This document shows positions 15,673-25,048 of a DNA stretch of 64,000 nucleotides, piece after piece (the stretch's first letter is position 1; each line of letters starts with the position of its first letter). A model generated the notes under the pieces. That model was not told the origin of the DNA. It was given only the letters and a program-made list of their open reading frames with translations, and did no database searches. This stretch comes from Pseudomonas sp. GM18 (lineage in GTDB: Bacteria; Pseudomonadota; Gammaproteobacteria; Pseudomonadales; Pseudomonadaceae), in contig NZ_AKJT01000022.1 in assembly GCF_000282195.1 (NCBI RefSeq), positions 62,001-126,000 of the forward strand, written 5' to 3'. The position numbers and the translations under genes were made by a program.

Positions 15673-17436
15673 ATGCATGCCATCAGTTTCATTCAGGATC
15701 TGGCAGTGATCATGTTGATCGCGGGTGTGGTAACCGTGCTTTTTCACCGTCTCAAACAACCGGTGGTGCTCGGCTACATCGTCGCCGGTTTCATCATCGG
15801 CCCGCACACGCCGCCCTTCGGTCTGATCCACGACGAAGAAACCATCAAGACCCTCGCCGAGCTCGGGGTGATTTTCCTGATGTTCTGCCTGGGGCTGGAG
15901 TTCAGCCTGCGCAAACTGTTCAAGGTCGGCGCCACGGCGTTTATCGCGGCCTTCCTGGAAATCGTCCTGATGATCTGGATCGGCTACGAAATCGGCCGCT
16001 GGTTCGACTGGAATACCATGGACTCGCTGTTCCTCGGCGCGATCCTGGCGATTTCCTCGACCACCATCATCGTCAAGGCGCTCAACGACCTGAAGATGAA
16101 GAATGAGCGTTTTGCGCAGTTGATCTTCGGCGTACTGATCGTCGAGGACATCCTCGGTATCGGCATCATCGCCTTGCTGTCGAGCATCGCGGTCAGCGGC
16201 ACGGTCAGTTCCGGCGAAGTCTTTTCCACCGTCGGCAAGCTTTCCCTGTTCATGATTGTCGCACTGGTCATCGGCATTCTGCTGGTGCCGCGACTACTGG
16301 CCTATGTGGCGAAATTCGAAAGCAACGAGATGTTGCTGATCACCGTGTTGGGCCTGTGTTTCGGTTTCTGCCTGCTGGTGGTCAAGCTTGAATACAGCAT
16401 GGTTCTCGGCGCGTTCCTGATCGGCGCGATCATGGCAGAATCACGCCAACTGCTGAAAATCGAGCAGTTGATCGAGCCGGTTCGCGACTTGTTCAGTGCC
16501 ATCTTCTTCGTCGCCATCGGCCTGATGCTCGACCCGATGATCCTGCTGCAATACGCTTGGCCAATTGCGGTGATCACGGTGGCGGTGGTGCTGGGCAAGA
16601 TGCTGTCCTGCGGCCTCGGCGCGTTTATCGCCGGCAATGACGGGCGCACCTCATTGCGCGTGGGGATGGGCCTTTCACAGATTGGCGAATTCTCTTTCAT
16701 CATCGCCGCGCTGGGCATGACGCTGCAGGTCACCAGCAGCTTTCTCTATCCGGTGGCTGTGGCCGTCTCGGTGATCACTACGCTGTTGACGCCGTATCTG
16801 ATCCGCGCGGCCGATCCGCTGTCGATCAAGCTTGCTGCAGTGATGCCGCAGCGTCTGGGTCGTGTGCTGGGGATGTATGGCGAATGGCTGCGCAGCATCC
16901 AGCCTCAGGGCGAGGGCGCGCTGTTGGCGTCGATGATTCGGCGGATTCTGTTGCAGGTGGGGGTCAATCTGGCGCTGGTGGTTGCGATCTTTTTATCGGG
17001 CGCCTTCTTCGCCGAGCGCATGTCCGTTTACCTGCAAGACTGGATCAGCGACCCGAGCTGGCAGAAAGCGTTGATCTGGGGCGGGGCATTGCTGCTGTCA
17101 CTGCCGTTCCTGATCGCCGCTTATCGCAAGCTCAAGGCATTGTCGATGCTGCTAGCAGAGATGGGAGTGAAGCCGGAGATGGCCGGCCGCCACACACAGC
17201 GAGTGCGTCGGGTGATCGCCGAAGTGATCCCGATCCTCTCGCTGTTGGTGATTTTCCTGCTGCTGGCAGCCTTGTCGGCCAGTATTCTGCCGACCAACAA
17301 GTTGCTGGTGCTGATTGTCGTGGTCGCGGCCGCGGTGGCGGCGCTGCTCTGGCGCTGGTTCATCCGCGTGCATACGCGGATGCAGGTGGCCTTGCTGGAA
17401 ACCCTGGACAACCACAAGGATTCCTCAAGCCACTGA
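15673..17436 (+). CDS. CPA2-family cation/proton antiporter (Kef type, no RCK domain)
   Basis: 587 aa from ATG 15673, with CGGAG nine bases upstream. The N-terminal 390 residues are a Na+/H+ exchanger domain (GYIVAGFIIGPHTPPFG, LGVIFLMFCLGLEFSL, LAISSTTIIVKALND, DILGIGIIALLS). Four further hydrophobic stretches follow (about 430-455, 465-485, 520-545, 545-565). Unlike KefB/KefC there is no TrkA-N/RCK nucleotide-binding domain, so glutathione or NAD gating is not expected. Potassium or sodium efflux is the family role; substrate not determinable here. Confidence 0.88.
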   Translation: MHAISFIQDLAVIMLIAGVVTVLFHRLKQPVVLGYIVAGFIIGPHTPPFGLIHDEETIKTLAELGVIFLMFCLGLEFSLRKLFKVGATAFIAAFLEIVLMIWIGYEIGRWFDWNTMDSLFLGAILAISSTTIIVKALNDLKMKNERFAQLIFGVLIVEDILGIGIIALLSSIAVSGTVSSGEVFSTVGKLSLFMIVALVIGILLVPRLLAYVAKFESNEMLLITVLGLCFGFCLLVVKLEYSMVLGAFLIGAIMAESRQLLKIEQLIEPVRDLFSAIFFVAIGLMLDPMILLQYAWPIAVITVAVVLGKMLSCGLGAFIAGNDGRTSLRVGMGLSQIGEFSFIIAALGMTLQVTSSFLYPVAVAVSVITTLLTPYLIRAADPLSIKLAAVMPQRLGRVLGMYGEWLRSIQPQGEGALLASMIRRILLQVGVNLALVVAIFLSGAFFAERMSVYLQDWISDPSWQKALIWGGALLLSLPFLIAAYRKLKALSMLLAEMGVKPEMAGRHTQRVRRVIAEVIPILSLLVIFLLLAALSASILPTNKLLVLIVVVAAAVAALLWRWFIRVHTRMQVALLETLDNHKDSSSH

Positions 17437-17473
17437 CGTTGCGCGTCTGTAGCAAAAGTCGTGCAGGGGTAAA

Positions 17474-17881
17474 TCAGCTTTCCAGCCAGACGTCCCGTGC
17501 CCAGTGCCAGACCGACTCCCAGGTTTCTTCGGCGAGTAACTCTTCTTCGGCCAGCCACAACACCACGGTGCCGTCTTCTTCGACGCAGTAGTAGTTGTCA
17601 CCGTCCTGGCAGATCGGGATCAGGCTGCGATCAACGCCAGCGTCCCAGGCGTTGGCGGCAACGTCCGGCAGGTAGGTGTGGGATTGCGGGTCGGTGACAG
17701 TCACCGGCTCCAGGCTGCCGTAAACCACGTCACTGACAGTCAGCAGGAACTCTCTGAATACGAAGGGAATGTCGATGAACAGTTGTTCTTCGATTTCTAC
17801 CAGCAGATCTTCGTCGGGCAACTCCAAGGGGACCGGTACCGGTTCGTTGGCTTCACGCAGTTGTTCGATGATTTCTTCCAC
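17474..17881 (-). CDS. SMI1/KNR4 (SUKH) family protein
   Basis: 135 aa, starts with GTG (GAGGATC nearby). Very acidic. The fold-family pattern is visible: DEDLLVEIEEQLFIDIPFVFREFLLTVSDVVYGSLEP near residues 23-58, then FxxxGD-like ICQDGDNYYCVEEDGTVVLW. SUKH proteins often act as immunity proteins to nuclease toxins, but no toxin gene is adjacent, and this conserved stand-alone copy may be housekeeping. Confidence 0.75.
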   Translation of the reverse strand: MEEIIEQLREANEPVPVPLELPDEDLLVEIEEQLFIDIPFVFREFLLTVSDVVYGSLEPVTVTDPQSHTYLPDVAANAWDAGVDRSLIPICQDGDNYYCVEEDGTVVLWLAEEELLAEETWESVWHWARDVWLES

Positions 17882-17963
17882 GTCCGGGATCCTCTTGCTT
17901 GATGGCGCGGTTTAGTTGGGGCGGTTTATACAGTAGCTCGCTATAGATGCAACCGTGAAATAG

Positions 17964-17988
17964 AAAACCCCGGCAGAGCCGGGGTTTT
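17964..17988 (-). terminator. Rho-independent terminator after the Tim44-like gene
   Basis: AAAACCCCGGC-AGA-GCCGGGGTTTT, an 11-bp stem flanked by A and T runs. It lies 28 bases past the Tim44-like stop on the minus strand; T runs on both sides would also work in the other direction. Confidence 0.88.
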
Positions 17989-18016
17989 CATTACAGCATG
18001 CGAAAGCGCGGAGCTA

Positions 18017-18889
18017 TCAGCCGTTCTGGCGGATACCTGCTACCAGCCAAGGCTGGTTTTCGCCCTGTGGACGTTCCATGTTCCAGCTTTCGCTGAACAC
18101 TTCGCCCTGGTCGAAACGCGAGGTCTTCGACACGCCGCTGAAGGTCAGGGTGGCGATGGTCTTGTCCGCACGGTCATCAACGCCGTCCAGTTGTACCTGG
18201 AGGTTGTCGATGTAGGTCGACTGGAAGACGTCGCCCAGGTCGGCACGTTCGCGCTTGAGGAACTCCAGCAATTGCGGGGTCACGAATTCGGCGATCTTGT
18301 CCATTTCGTTGGCGTCCCAGTGCTGTTGCAGGGACTGGAAATGATTGCGGGCGGCTTCGACGAAACGCTGTTCGTTGAACCAGGCCGGAGCATTGATCAC
18401 CGGGCGCGCGGCAACAGGTGCAGCCGAACCGCCGAAGATCGAACCCATGGCTGGCTTCTGCTCGAACACTTCACGTTGCATCGGCGCGCCAGCCGGAGCC
18501 AGGTGCTCCTGTTGCTTGCGACGACGAGCGGCAATAAAGCGGAAGACCAGGAAGGCGATGACCGCCATGATCAGGATGTCGAAGAACTGCATGCCCTGGA
18601 AGCCGCCGCCCATGAACATGGAGGCCAGCAGGCCACCGGCCGCGATACCGGCCAGAGGGCCGAGCCAGCGCGAAGCACCGCCGGCCTTGGCGGCAGCGCC
18701 AGCGGCACCGGCCGCGCCGGCAGTGGCGGCTGCACCGCCCACGCCAGGAGAAGAAGGAGCCATTTGGCTGGTCTGGTGAGTCGGCGCCGCACCGGCGCTT
18801 TTGCCGCCACCAAAGCGCTTGGCGTTGGCGTCCAGGCTCATCGTCAGGCCGATGCACAACGCCATGGCGATGCTAAGAAAACGTTTCAT
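18017..18889 (-). CDS. Tim44-like domain protein
   Basis: 290 aa from ATG 18889 (GGGAA about nine bases upstream). An N-terminal signal or anchor (MKRFLSIAMALCIGLTMSLDANA) is followed by an Ala/Gly-rich linker (residues 40-75), a GG-rich hydrophobic stretch and a transmembrane helix FFDILIMAVIAFLVFRFIAA (about 103-122). The C-terminal 120 residues (FVEAARNHFQSLQQHWDANEMDKIAEFVTPQLLEFLKRER) are the Tim44/TIM44-like domain. Bacterial members are inner-membrane proteins of unknown function. Confidence 0.85.
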   Translation of the reverse strand: MKRFLSIAMALCIGLTMSLDANAKRFGGGKSAGAAPTHQTSQMAPSSPGVGGAAATAGAAGAAGAAAKAGGASRWLGPLAGIAAGGLLASMFMGGGFQGMQFFDILIMAVIAFLVFRFIAARRRKQQEHLAPAGAPMQREVFEQKPAMGSIFGGSAAPVAARPVINAPAWFNEQRFVEAARNHFQSLQQHWDANEMDKIAEFVTPQLLEFLKRERADLGDVFQSTYIDNLQVQLDGVDDRADKTIATLTFSGVSKTSRFDQGEVFSESWNMERPQGENQPWLVAGIRQNG

Positions 18890-19068
18890 AAAGGGAATTC
18901 CCATTTGTGGATGGCACGCGCGCCATGTTGCACAGCTGAAGTGTTACTGGCTAGCGGCAGAGTGTTTCGGGCTTTTGCCTGACAGGTTGTGTTCAGGTTC
19001 TGTCAGCGCAATAAGGCCTGTTAGCGTTAGTCTGTAGGACGAGTGGACAGCTTCTGTAGGAAGGATGC

Positions 19069-19509
19069 TTAGCGCCGCAGTGCCAGCATGACCACACCGG
19101 CCGTAATCAGGCCGATTCCGCCCCATTGGCGCAGGTCGAGTTTTTCGCCCAGCAGGATTACGCCGAGCACCGCCACCAGCACCACGCTGAGCTTGTCCAC
19201 CGGAGCGACCAACGAGGCCGGCCCCAGTTTCAGCGCGCGGAAGTAGCAGATCCACGAGGCACCAGTGGCCAGTCCCGACAGCAGCAGGAACAGGTAGCTC
19301 CTGGCCGAGATCGATCCTAATGACTGATATTGGCCCGTGGCGTACAAAATCAAGGCCAGGCTGACCAAAACCACCACAGTGCGCAGCAGCGTGGCGAAGT
19401 CCGAGTTAACGTTTTCGATGCCGATTTTGGCGAAAATCGCGGTCATGGCGGCAAACGCCGCCGACATCAGGGCCCAGAATGTCCAGGAAGAAAAGAAACC
19501 CGAGCCCAT
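19069..19509 (-). CDS. EamA-domain small membrane protein (half-size DMT transporter)
   Basis: 146 aa, one EamA domain with five hydrophobic helices (WALMSAAFAAMTAIFAKIGI, TLLRTVVVLVSLALILYA, YLFLLLSGLATGASWICYF, LSVVLVAVLGVILLGE, GGIGLITAGVVMLAL). Full drug/metabolite transporters have two such halves, so this would act as a dimer. Substrate unknown. ATG start with AAGGCG eight bases before. Confidence 0.85.
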   Translation of the reverse strand: MGSGFFSSWTFWALMSAAFAAMTAIFAKIGIENVNSDFATLLRTVVVLVSLALILYATGQYQSLGSISARSYLFLLLSGLATGASWICYFRALKLGPASLVAPVDKLSVVLVAVLGVILLGEKLDLRQWGGIGLITAGVVMLALRR

Positions 19510-19552
19510 GTTTTCGCGCCTTTTATAAGATCAATCTGAAACACAGAACCTT

Positions 19553-19578
19553 GTGGGGGCGAGCAGGCTCGCCCCCAC
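19553..19578. repeat. REP-like hairpin downstream of uvrD
   Basis: GTGGGGGCGAG (19553-19563) and CTCGCCCCCAC (19568-19578) form an 11-bp stem with a 4-base loop, the core of a Pseudomonas REP. It follows the uvrD stop by 19 bases and may stabilise or end its transcript. Confidence 0.75.
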
Positions 19579-19597
19579 AGTAAATCACTGGCAGGTT

Positions 19598-21781
19598 TTA
19601 GATCGCTTCCAGCTTGGCGTAGCCGAGCATCAGCCACTTGCTGCCTTCGCTGAAGTTCACCTGCACCCGCGCCTGAGCACCGGCGCCTTCGAAATTCAGG
19701 ATCACACCGTCGCCGAACACCGAATGCCGCACAGTCTGGCCGAGGCTGAACCCTGTGTCCGGGATCTCGCTGCCACCGAACAGGCTGCTGGAACTCTGCT
19801 GCTGGCCACCGCCGAACGGACGGCTGACGCTGTTGGACAGCCGCACTTCCTGGATCAGGCCTTTCGGCACTTCACGGACGAAACGCGACACCTTGTTGTA
19901 GGTCTCGCTGCCGTACAAGCGTCGGGTTTCCGCATACGTCAGCACCAGGTTCTGCATTGCCCGGGTGATACCGACATAGGCCAGACGACGCTCTTCTTCA
20001 AGGCGACCGGGTTCTTCCAGGCTCATTTTGTGCGGAAACAGGCCTTCTTCCATGCCCACCAGGAATACGTAAGGGAACTCCAGACCCTTGGCGCTGTGCA
20101 GGGTCATCAACTGAATGCTGTCTTCGTGCTCGTCGGCCTGGGTGTCCCCGGCCTCCAGCGAGGCGTGGCCGAGGAACGCCGCCAGTGGCGATTGCTCTTC
20201 GTCCTCTTCCGGGTTTTCGAAGTTGCGCGCGGCGCTGACCAGTTCCTCAAGGTTTTCTACCCGGGCCTGGCCTTTCTCGCCTTTTTCCGCCTGGTGGTAG
20301 GCGATCAGTCCCGACTGTTCGATGACGGTCTGGGTCATCAGGTGCAACGGCATTTCCATGCACTTGGCGGCGAGGTTCTCGATCAGCTCCATAAACGCCC
20401 CAAGGGCGCCGGCAGCGCGACCGGTCAGGCCCTTGTTGGCCACCAACTGACGCATGGCTTCCCACATCGACACATCGCTGTGGCGCGCATGATCGCGAAT
20501 CGCTTCGACGGTTTTTTCGCCGATGCCACGGGCCGGAACATTGATCACCCGCTCCAGGGCTGCATCGTTGCCACGGCCTTCCAGCAAGCGCAGGTAAGCC
20601 ATGGCGTTCTTGATTTCCGCCCGTTCGAAGAAGCGCTGACCGCCATAAATGCGGTACGGGATGCGCTCGCGCAGCAAGGCTTCTTCCAAAACGCGCGATT
20701 GGGCGTTGGAGCGGTACAGAATCGCGATATCACTGCGAGCCAAGCCGGTTTTCAGCGCGCTTTCAATGGTTTCAACCACGTAGCGTGCTTCATCGTGTTC
20801 GTTGAACGCGGCGTACAGATTGATCGCTTCGCCTTCGCCACCATCGGTCCACAGCTCTTTGCCCATGCGCCCGGTATTGTTGGCGATCAGGGCGTTGGCG
20901 GCCTTGAGGATCCCGGCGGTGGAGCGGTAGTTCTGCTCCAGACGAATGATCTCGGCATCCGGGAAGTCGTCGGAATACTGATAGATGTTCTCGATTTTCG
21001 CGCCGCGCCAGCCATAGATCGACTGATCGTCGTCGCCGACCACCATCAGGCTGTCGCCACCCTTGGCCAGCAGACGCAGCCAGGCGTACTGCACGGCGTT
21101 GGTGTCCTGGAACTCGTCCACCAGAATGTGCCGGAAGCGCTTCTGATAATGGGCGAGCAGGCCCGGGTGGTCGCGCCACAGATCGAGGGCGCGCAGCAGC
21201 AGTTCGGAGAAGTCGATGACGCCGGCGCGCAGGCACGCAGCCTCGTAGGCTTCATAAATGCTGCGCATGGTCGCCAGGAACAGATCGCCGCTGGCTTGAA
21301 TATGTTGTGGACGCAGACCTTCGTCTTTCTGCCCGTTGATGAACCACTGGGCCTGTCGGGCCGGCCAGCGTTGCTCGTCCAGGCCCAGCTCGCGGATCAC
21401 CCGCTTGACCAGCCGTTGCTGGTCGTCGCTGTCGAGAATCTGGAAGGTCTGGCTCAGGCCTGCCTCTTGCCAGTGCGCCCGCAATAAGCGGTGCGCCAGG
21501 CCGTGGAAGGTGCCGACCCACATGCCGGCCGGGTTGATACCCATCAGCTGCTCGATGCGATGACGCATCTCGGCAGCGGCCTTGTTGGTGAAGGTCACCG
21601 ACAGAATGGAGTGGGGCGAGGCGTTTTCGACCTGGATCAACCAGGCGATACGGTGCACCAGCACTCGGGTTTTACCGGAGCCAGCACCGGCCAGGACCAA
21701 CTGACGACCCACGGAGGCAGCTACGGCCTGGCGTTGGGCATCGTTGAGGGAGTTCAGCAGAAGGGAGAGATCATCGCGCAT
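19598..21781 (-). CDS. uvrD: DNA helicase II UvrD
   Basis: 727 aa superfamily 1A 3'-5' helicase acting in nucleotide-excision and mismatch repair. Walker A GAGSGKTR (residues 32-39), motif II VDEFQDTN near 220, motif III GDDDQSIYGWRGA, motif IV EQNYRS and motif VI YVGITRAMQNL are intact. The C-terminal region ends with the KVRHxxFGxGxVL-like segment TVRHSVFGDGVILNFEGAG typical of the UvrD Tudor-like domain. Length is normal. Monocistronic. Confidence 0.97.
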   Translation of the reverse strand: MRDDLSLLLNSLNDAQRQAVAASVGRQLVLAGAGSGKTRVLVHRIAWLIQVENASPHSILSVTFTNKAAAEMRHRIEQLMGINPAGMWVGTFHGLAHRLLRAHWQEAGLSQTFQILDSDDQQRLVKRVIRELGLDEQRWPARQAQWFINGQKDEGLRPQHIQASGDLFLATMRSIYEAYEAACLRAGVIDFSELLLRALDLWRDHPGLLAHYQKRFRHILVDEFQDTNAVQYAWLRLLAKGGDSLMVVGDDDQSIYGWRGAKIENIYQYSDDFPDAEIIRLEQNYRSTAGILKAANALIANNTGRMGKELWTDGGEGEAINLYAAFNEHDEARYVVETIESALKTGLARSDIAILYRSNAQSRVLEEALLRERIPYRIYGGQRFFERAEIKNAMAYLRLLEGRGNDAALERVINVPARGIGEKTVEAIRDHARHSDVSMWEAMRQLVANKGLTGRAAGALGAFMELIENLAAKCMEMPLHLMTQTVIEQSGLIAYHQAEKGEKGQARVENLEELVSAARNFENPEEDEEQSPLAAFLGHASLEAGDTQADEHEDSIQLMTLHSAKGLEFPYVFLVGMEEGLFPHKMSLEEPGRLEEERRLAYVGITRAMQNLVLTYAETRRLYGSETYNKVSRFVREVPKGLIQEVRLSNSVSRPFGGGQQQSSSSLFGGSEIPDTGFSLGQTVRHSVFGDGVILNFEGAGAQARVQVNFSEGSKWLMLGYAKLEAI

Positions 21782-22039
21782 CGGGGCATTCTAGGGTGCG
21801 CCGTCACACCGGGCAAACCGAGCTTTGCATTAGCCGATGAAAGAAGCATCGATGACGACCGGTCGGTCACTGGCTGCGAGCAGGGGCGGGGCTCGTCTGG
21901 ATGCTTTTGCGCCGGATGCGGGCGACTAAAACTTTTGTCTATTTTATGACCTGGGGCAGTTTGGTCCGGGCATTTGCTTGTGTATGCTCCGTTCACAATT
22001 CGGGCTCACATGCTCACTATAAGAACAAGAACATTGCCT

Positions 22040-24913
22040 ATGACCCTCAGTTCCGACCTGTCGGGCCCCTCTGTGGAGCCGCGGGCTATCCGTAAACAAT
22101 ACGCCATGGAGATGGCGGTCGAGCGCACGCGTCTGCTGTACCAGGGCTCGTTGTTGCCGACGCTGTTCATGCTGATCAACGGTCTGGTGTGCGCCGGGTT
22201 GCTCTGGAGCCCGCAGCGTTACTTCGTGGTCAGCGTCTGGCTGATCTGGTTGTTGTCGCTGGTGGCGTTGCGAGTGATTCAGGTCGCGGCCTTCGATTCG
22301 GCGATTCCCAACCGTCAGGCCCATCCGATCTGGCGTCGCATGTTCCTGCTCGGCTCGGCGATGACCGGCCTGACACTGGCCGGTGCCGGCATCGCGCTGG
22401 TACCCGCCGACAATTTCATCCAGCAAGCCTGGGTGTTCGGCCTGATCGGCGCCGCAGCCCTCTCGGCCAGCGTCGCTTATGCGGTCAGCCTGCCGGCTTT
22501 TCTGTCCTTTACCTTGCCCTGTCTGTTGCCGGCCATCGGCTATCTGTTCTGGGGCGGCGATGAACAAGAGCAGGGCTGGGGCTGGTTCGGGCTGATTCTG
22601 CTGGGCTCGTTGAGCGTGGTCGCCTGGCAGGTCAATCGGTTGATCGATCAGGGTTTGTTGCGGCGTTTTCAAAATCAGGCGCTGATCGAGCACTTGCAGC
22701 AGGCGCAAAGTCGCAGCGAGCAACTCAATCACGAACTGGCCAAGGAAATCGACCAGCGTCGTCGCGCCGAAGAAGAATTGCGCGAAACCCAGGTCGACCT
22801 TGAAAACCGGGTCGCCCAACGCAGTCTGGAACTGGACGCGGCCAACCAGGCCTTGAGCAAGAGTGAAGCGCGGCTGGCGCTGGCGTTGAAGGCGAGCGAG
22901 CTCGGTTTGTGGGACTGGAACCTGCAGACCGACGAAGTCCATCACACTCATCTGCAGGAGTTGTTCGGGCTGGAGCCGGAATACGTGACGGCGATGCTCC
23001 GCCACCTCAAGCCGAGGCTGCACCCCGACGACTTGCCAGCGCTGAAGCGGGCGCTGGTCGAGCATTTGAAGGGCCGCACCGAGGATTATCAGATCGAGTA
23101 CCGGGTGCGACATGGCGATGGCCATTGGGTCTGGATCGAGGACCGTGGTCGAGCGGTCGAGCGCAGCGAAAACGGCCGGGTGATCCGCATGGTCGGCACC
23201 CGCCGCGATATCAGCGCCAGCAAGCACCTGGAAGAACAGCGCCAACTGGCGGCGACAGTGTTCGAGGCGGCCAGCGAAGGCATTGTGATTTTCGACCCGA
23301 ATTATGCGCTGATCGCGGTCAATCAGGCGTTCAGTCGGGTGACTGGCTATGAAATCGACGACATGCTTGGGCGCAACGTGGTCGATTTGCCCTGCAGCCG
23401 CGACGCCCGCCGGCATTACGCAGCGATTCGTCAGGCGCTGGAGCAGCACGGTAGTTGGCAGGGTGAGTTGGTCGAGACCCGCAAGAATGGCGAGTTGTAT
23501 CCGCAGTGGCTGCAACTGAATGCCGTGCGCGATATGCGGGGAAATGTCAGTCATATTGTCGGCTTCTTCGCCGATTTGTCTGCTCGGCGTGAATCCGAAG
23601 AGCGTATGCGCTATCTCACCCATTACGACGAGCTCACGGGGCTGGCCAACCGTTCGTTGTTCCGTGAGCGGCTGAGTGAGGCTCATCAGCGGGTGCGCCA
23701 GGGCGGTCGGCGCAGCCTGGCGTTGCTGCACATCAATCTGGATCGTTTCAAGCTGCTCAACGACAGCCTCGGCCACGAAATCGCCGATCAGTTGTTACAG
23801 AAAATCGCCCGACGGTTGGTCAATGCGCTGCCGGAAGCGGACACCATCGCTCGATTGTCCGGCGATGAATTTGCGGTGTTGTTCGACGCCTACGGCAACC
23901 TGTCGAGCCTGGCGCGCGTGGCGACCCGATTGTCGACCAAGCTGCGTTTGCCGATCACCGTCGAGGGGCATGAGCTGGTGATGAGCGCGTCCATGGGCAT
24001 CAGCCTGTTGCCGGACACCGCGCGGGAAATTTCCGCGTTGGTCAGCCAGTCGAACATGGCCATGCAGCATGCCAAACACTTGGGCGGCAACAACTTCCAG
24101 TTCTACACCGACAGCCTGCAGGCCAGCACGCTCGAGCGTTTGCAGCTTGAGAACCAATTGCGCAAAGCCATCGAAGAAAAGCAGTTGAAGGTGTTTTATC
24201 AACCGAAACTCTGCCTCGCCACCGGCCGGCTGAATGCCGCCGAGGCGCTGGTGCGCTGGGATCACCCAACCCTGGGCCGAGTGCCGCCCGGGGACTTCAT
24301 TGGTCTGGCCGAGGAAACCGGACTGATCAACGCTATCGGCGAGTTCGTTTTGCGTCAGGCCTGTTGGCAAGCCTGCGAATGGCAGCGTCAGGGACTTGAG
24401 CCGATTCGGGTGTCGGTCAATCTGTCGGTGCATCAACTGCGTCAGGGGAAACTGGTCAGCCTGGTGCGCCAGGTACTGGAAGAAACCGGCCTGGCGCCGC
24501 ATTACCTGGAGCTGGAACTTACCGAAAGCCAGTTGCTGGACAGCGTCGAGCACATCATCGCGACCTTCCAGCAATTGCGCGATCTGGGGGTGAAGCTGGC
24601 GATCGACGATTTTGGTACCGGTTATTCGTCTCTGAGCTACCTCAAACGCATCCCCGTCGATTACGTGAAGATCGATCAGGCATTTATCCGTGGGCTGGGG
24701 GAGAGCAGCGAAGATGCAGCGATCACCCGGGCGATCATTGCCATGGCCCACGGGTTGTCGTTGAAAGTGGTGGCTGAAGGCGTCGAACGGCCGGAGCAGC
24801 TGGAGTTTCTCAAGGCCGAGCGCTGTGATGAAGTGCAGGGCTATTGGATCAGCCGTCCGGTTGAGGCCGCTGACCTGGCCGAGCTGTTGCGCGCGGACGA
24901 AAAAACCTCGTAG
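22040..24913 (+). CDS. PAS-GGDEF-EAL cyclic di-GMP signalling protein
   Basis: 957 aa. Residues about 35-205 hold six hydrophobic helices, followed by a coiled coil (about 215-285), a PAS domain of PAS_3 type (285-400), a second PAS (410-525), GGDEF (about 535-695) and EAL (about 710-950). The cyclase motif reads SGDEF (607-611), a variant that is often active; phosphodiesterase residues EAL (733-735), NLS, ELTES, DDFGTGYSS, KID and EGVE all look intact. The protein could make and degrade c-di-GMP. The start is uncertain: ATG 22040 is chosen, but ATG 22010 and TTG 21974 are in frame and none has a clear Shine-Dalgarno sequence. Confidence 0.9.
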   Translation: MTLSSDLSGPSVEPRAIRKQYAMEMAVERTRLLYQGSLLPTLFMLINGLVCAGLLWSPQRYFVVSVWLIWLLSLVALRVIQVAAFDSAIPNRQAHPIWRRMFLLGSAMTGLTLAGAGIALVPADNFIQQAWVFGLIGAAALSASVAYAVSLPAFLSFTLPCLLPAIGYLFWGGDEQEQGWGWFGLILLGSLSVVAWQVNRLIDQGLLRRFQNQALIEHLQQAQSRSEQLNHELAKEIDQRRRAEEELRETQVDLENRVAQRSLELDAANQALSKSEARLALALKASELGLWDWNLQTDEVHHTHLQELFGLEPEYVTAMLRHLKPRLHPDDLPALKRALVEHLKGRTEDYQIEYRVRHGDGHWVWIEDRGRAVERSENGRVIRMVGTRRDISASKHLEEQRQLAATVFEAASEGIVIFDPNYALIAVNQAFSRVTGYEIDDMLGRNVVDLPCSRDARRHYAAIRQALEQHGSWQGELVETRKNGELYPQWLQLNAVRDMRGNVSHIVGFFADLSARRESEERMRYLTHYDELTGLANRSLFRERLSEAHQRVRQGGRRSLALLHINLDRFKLLNDSLGHEIADQLLQKIARRLVNALPEADTIARLSGDEFAVLFDAYGNLSSLARVATRLSTKLRLPITVEGHELVMSASMGISLLPDTAREISALVSQSNMAMQHAKHLGGNNFQFYTDSLQASTLERLQLENQLRKAIEEKQLKVFYQPKLCLATGRLNAAEALVRWDHPTLGRVPPGDFIGLAEETGLINAIGEFVLRQACWQACEWQRQGLEPIRVSVNLSVHQLRQGKLVSLVRQVLEETGLAPHYLELELTESQLLDSVEHIIATFQQLRDLGVKLAIDDFGTGYSSLSYLKRIPVDYVKIDQAFIRGLGESSEDAAITRAIIAMAHGLSLKVVAEGVERPEQLEFLKAERCDEVQGYWISRPVEAADLAELLRADEKTS

Positions 24914-24986
24914 GTGCTACATGGAGCATATGTCGCGTGAAACGGGGACATTGAGTTACGCATTGAGCAGGCAAAAAGCCGATTCA

Positions 24987-25001
24987 TGTAGTATAACTAC
25001 A
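24987..25001. promoter_or_regulatory. Candidate operator for the RpiR-family regulator
   Basis: TGTAGTATAACTACA: six-base arms TGTAGT/ACTACA around ATA. RpiR-family regulators such as HexR bind TGTAAT-type palindromes with this arrangement. It is 47 bases before the RpiR gene start, so autoregulation is likely but not shown. Confidence 0.6.
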
Positions 25002-25048
25002 AGCGTGCTACATCCCCGGCAACTGCCAATAACAAAGAGTCCAGCCCC

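Noticed and set aside
19553..21487. 644-codon open frame on the plus strand
   Set aside because: It is antisense to uvrD, has no domain, and has the Gln/His/Gly-rich composition usual for shadows of high-GC genes.
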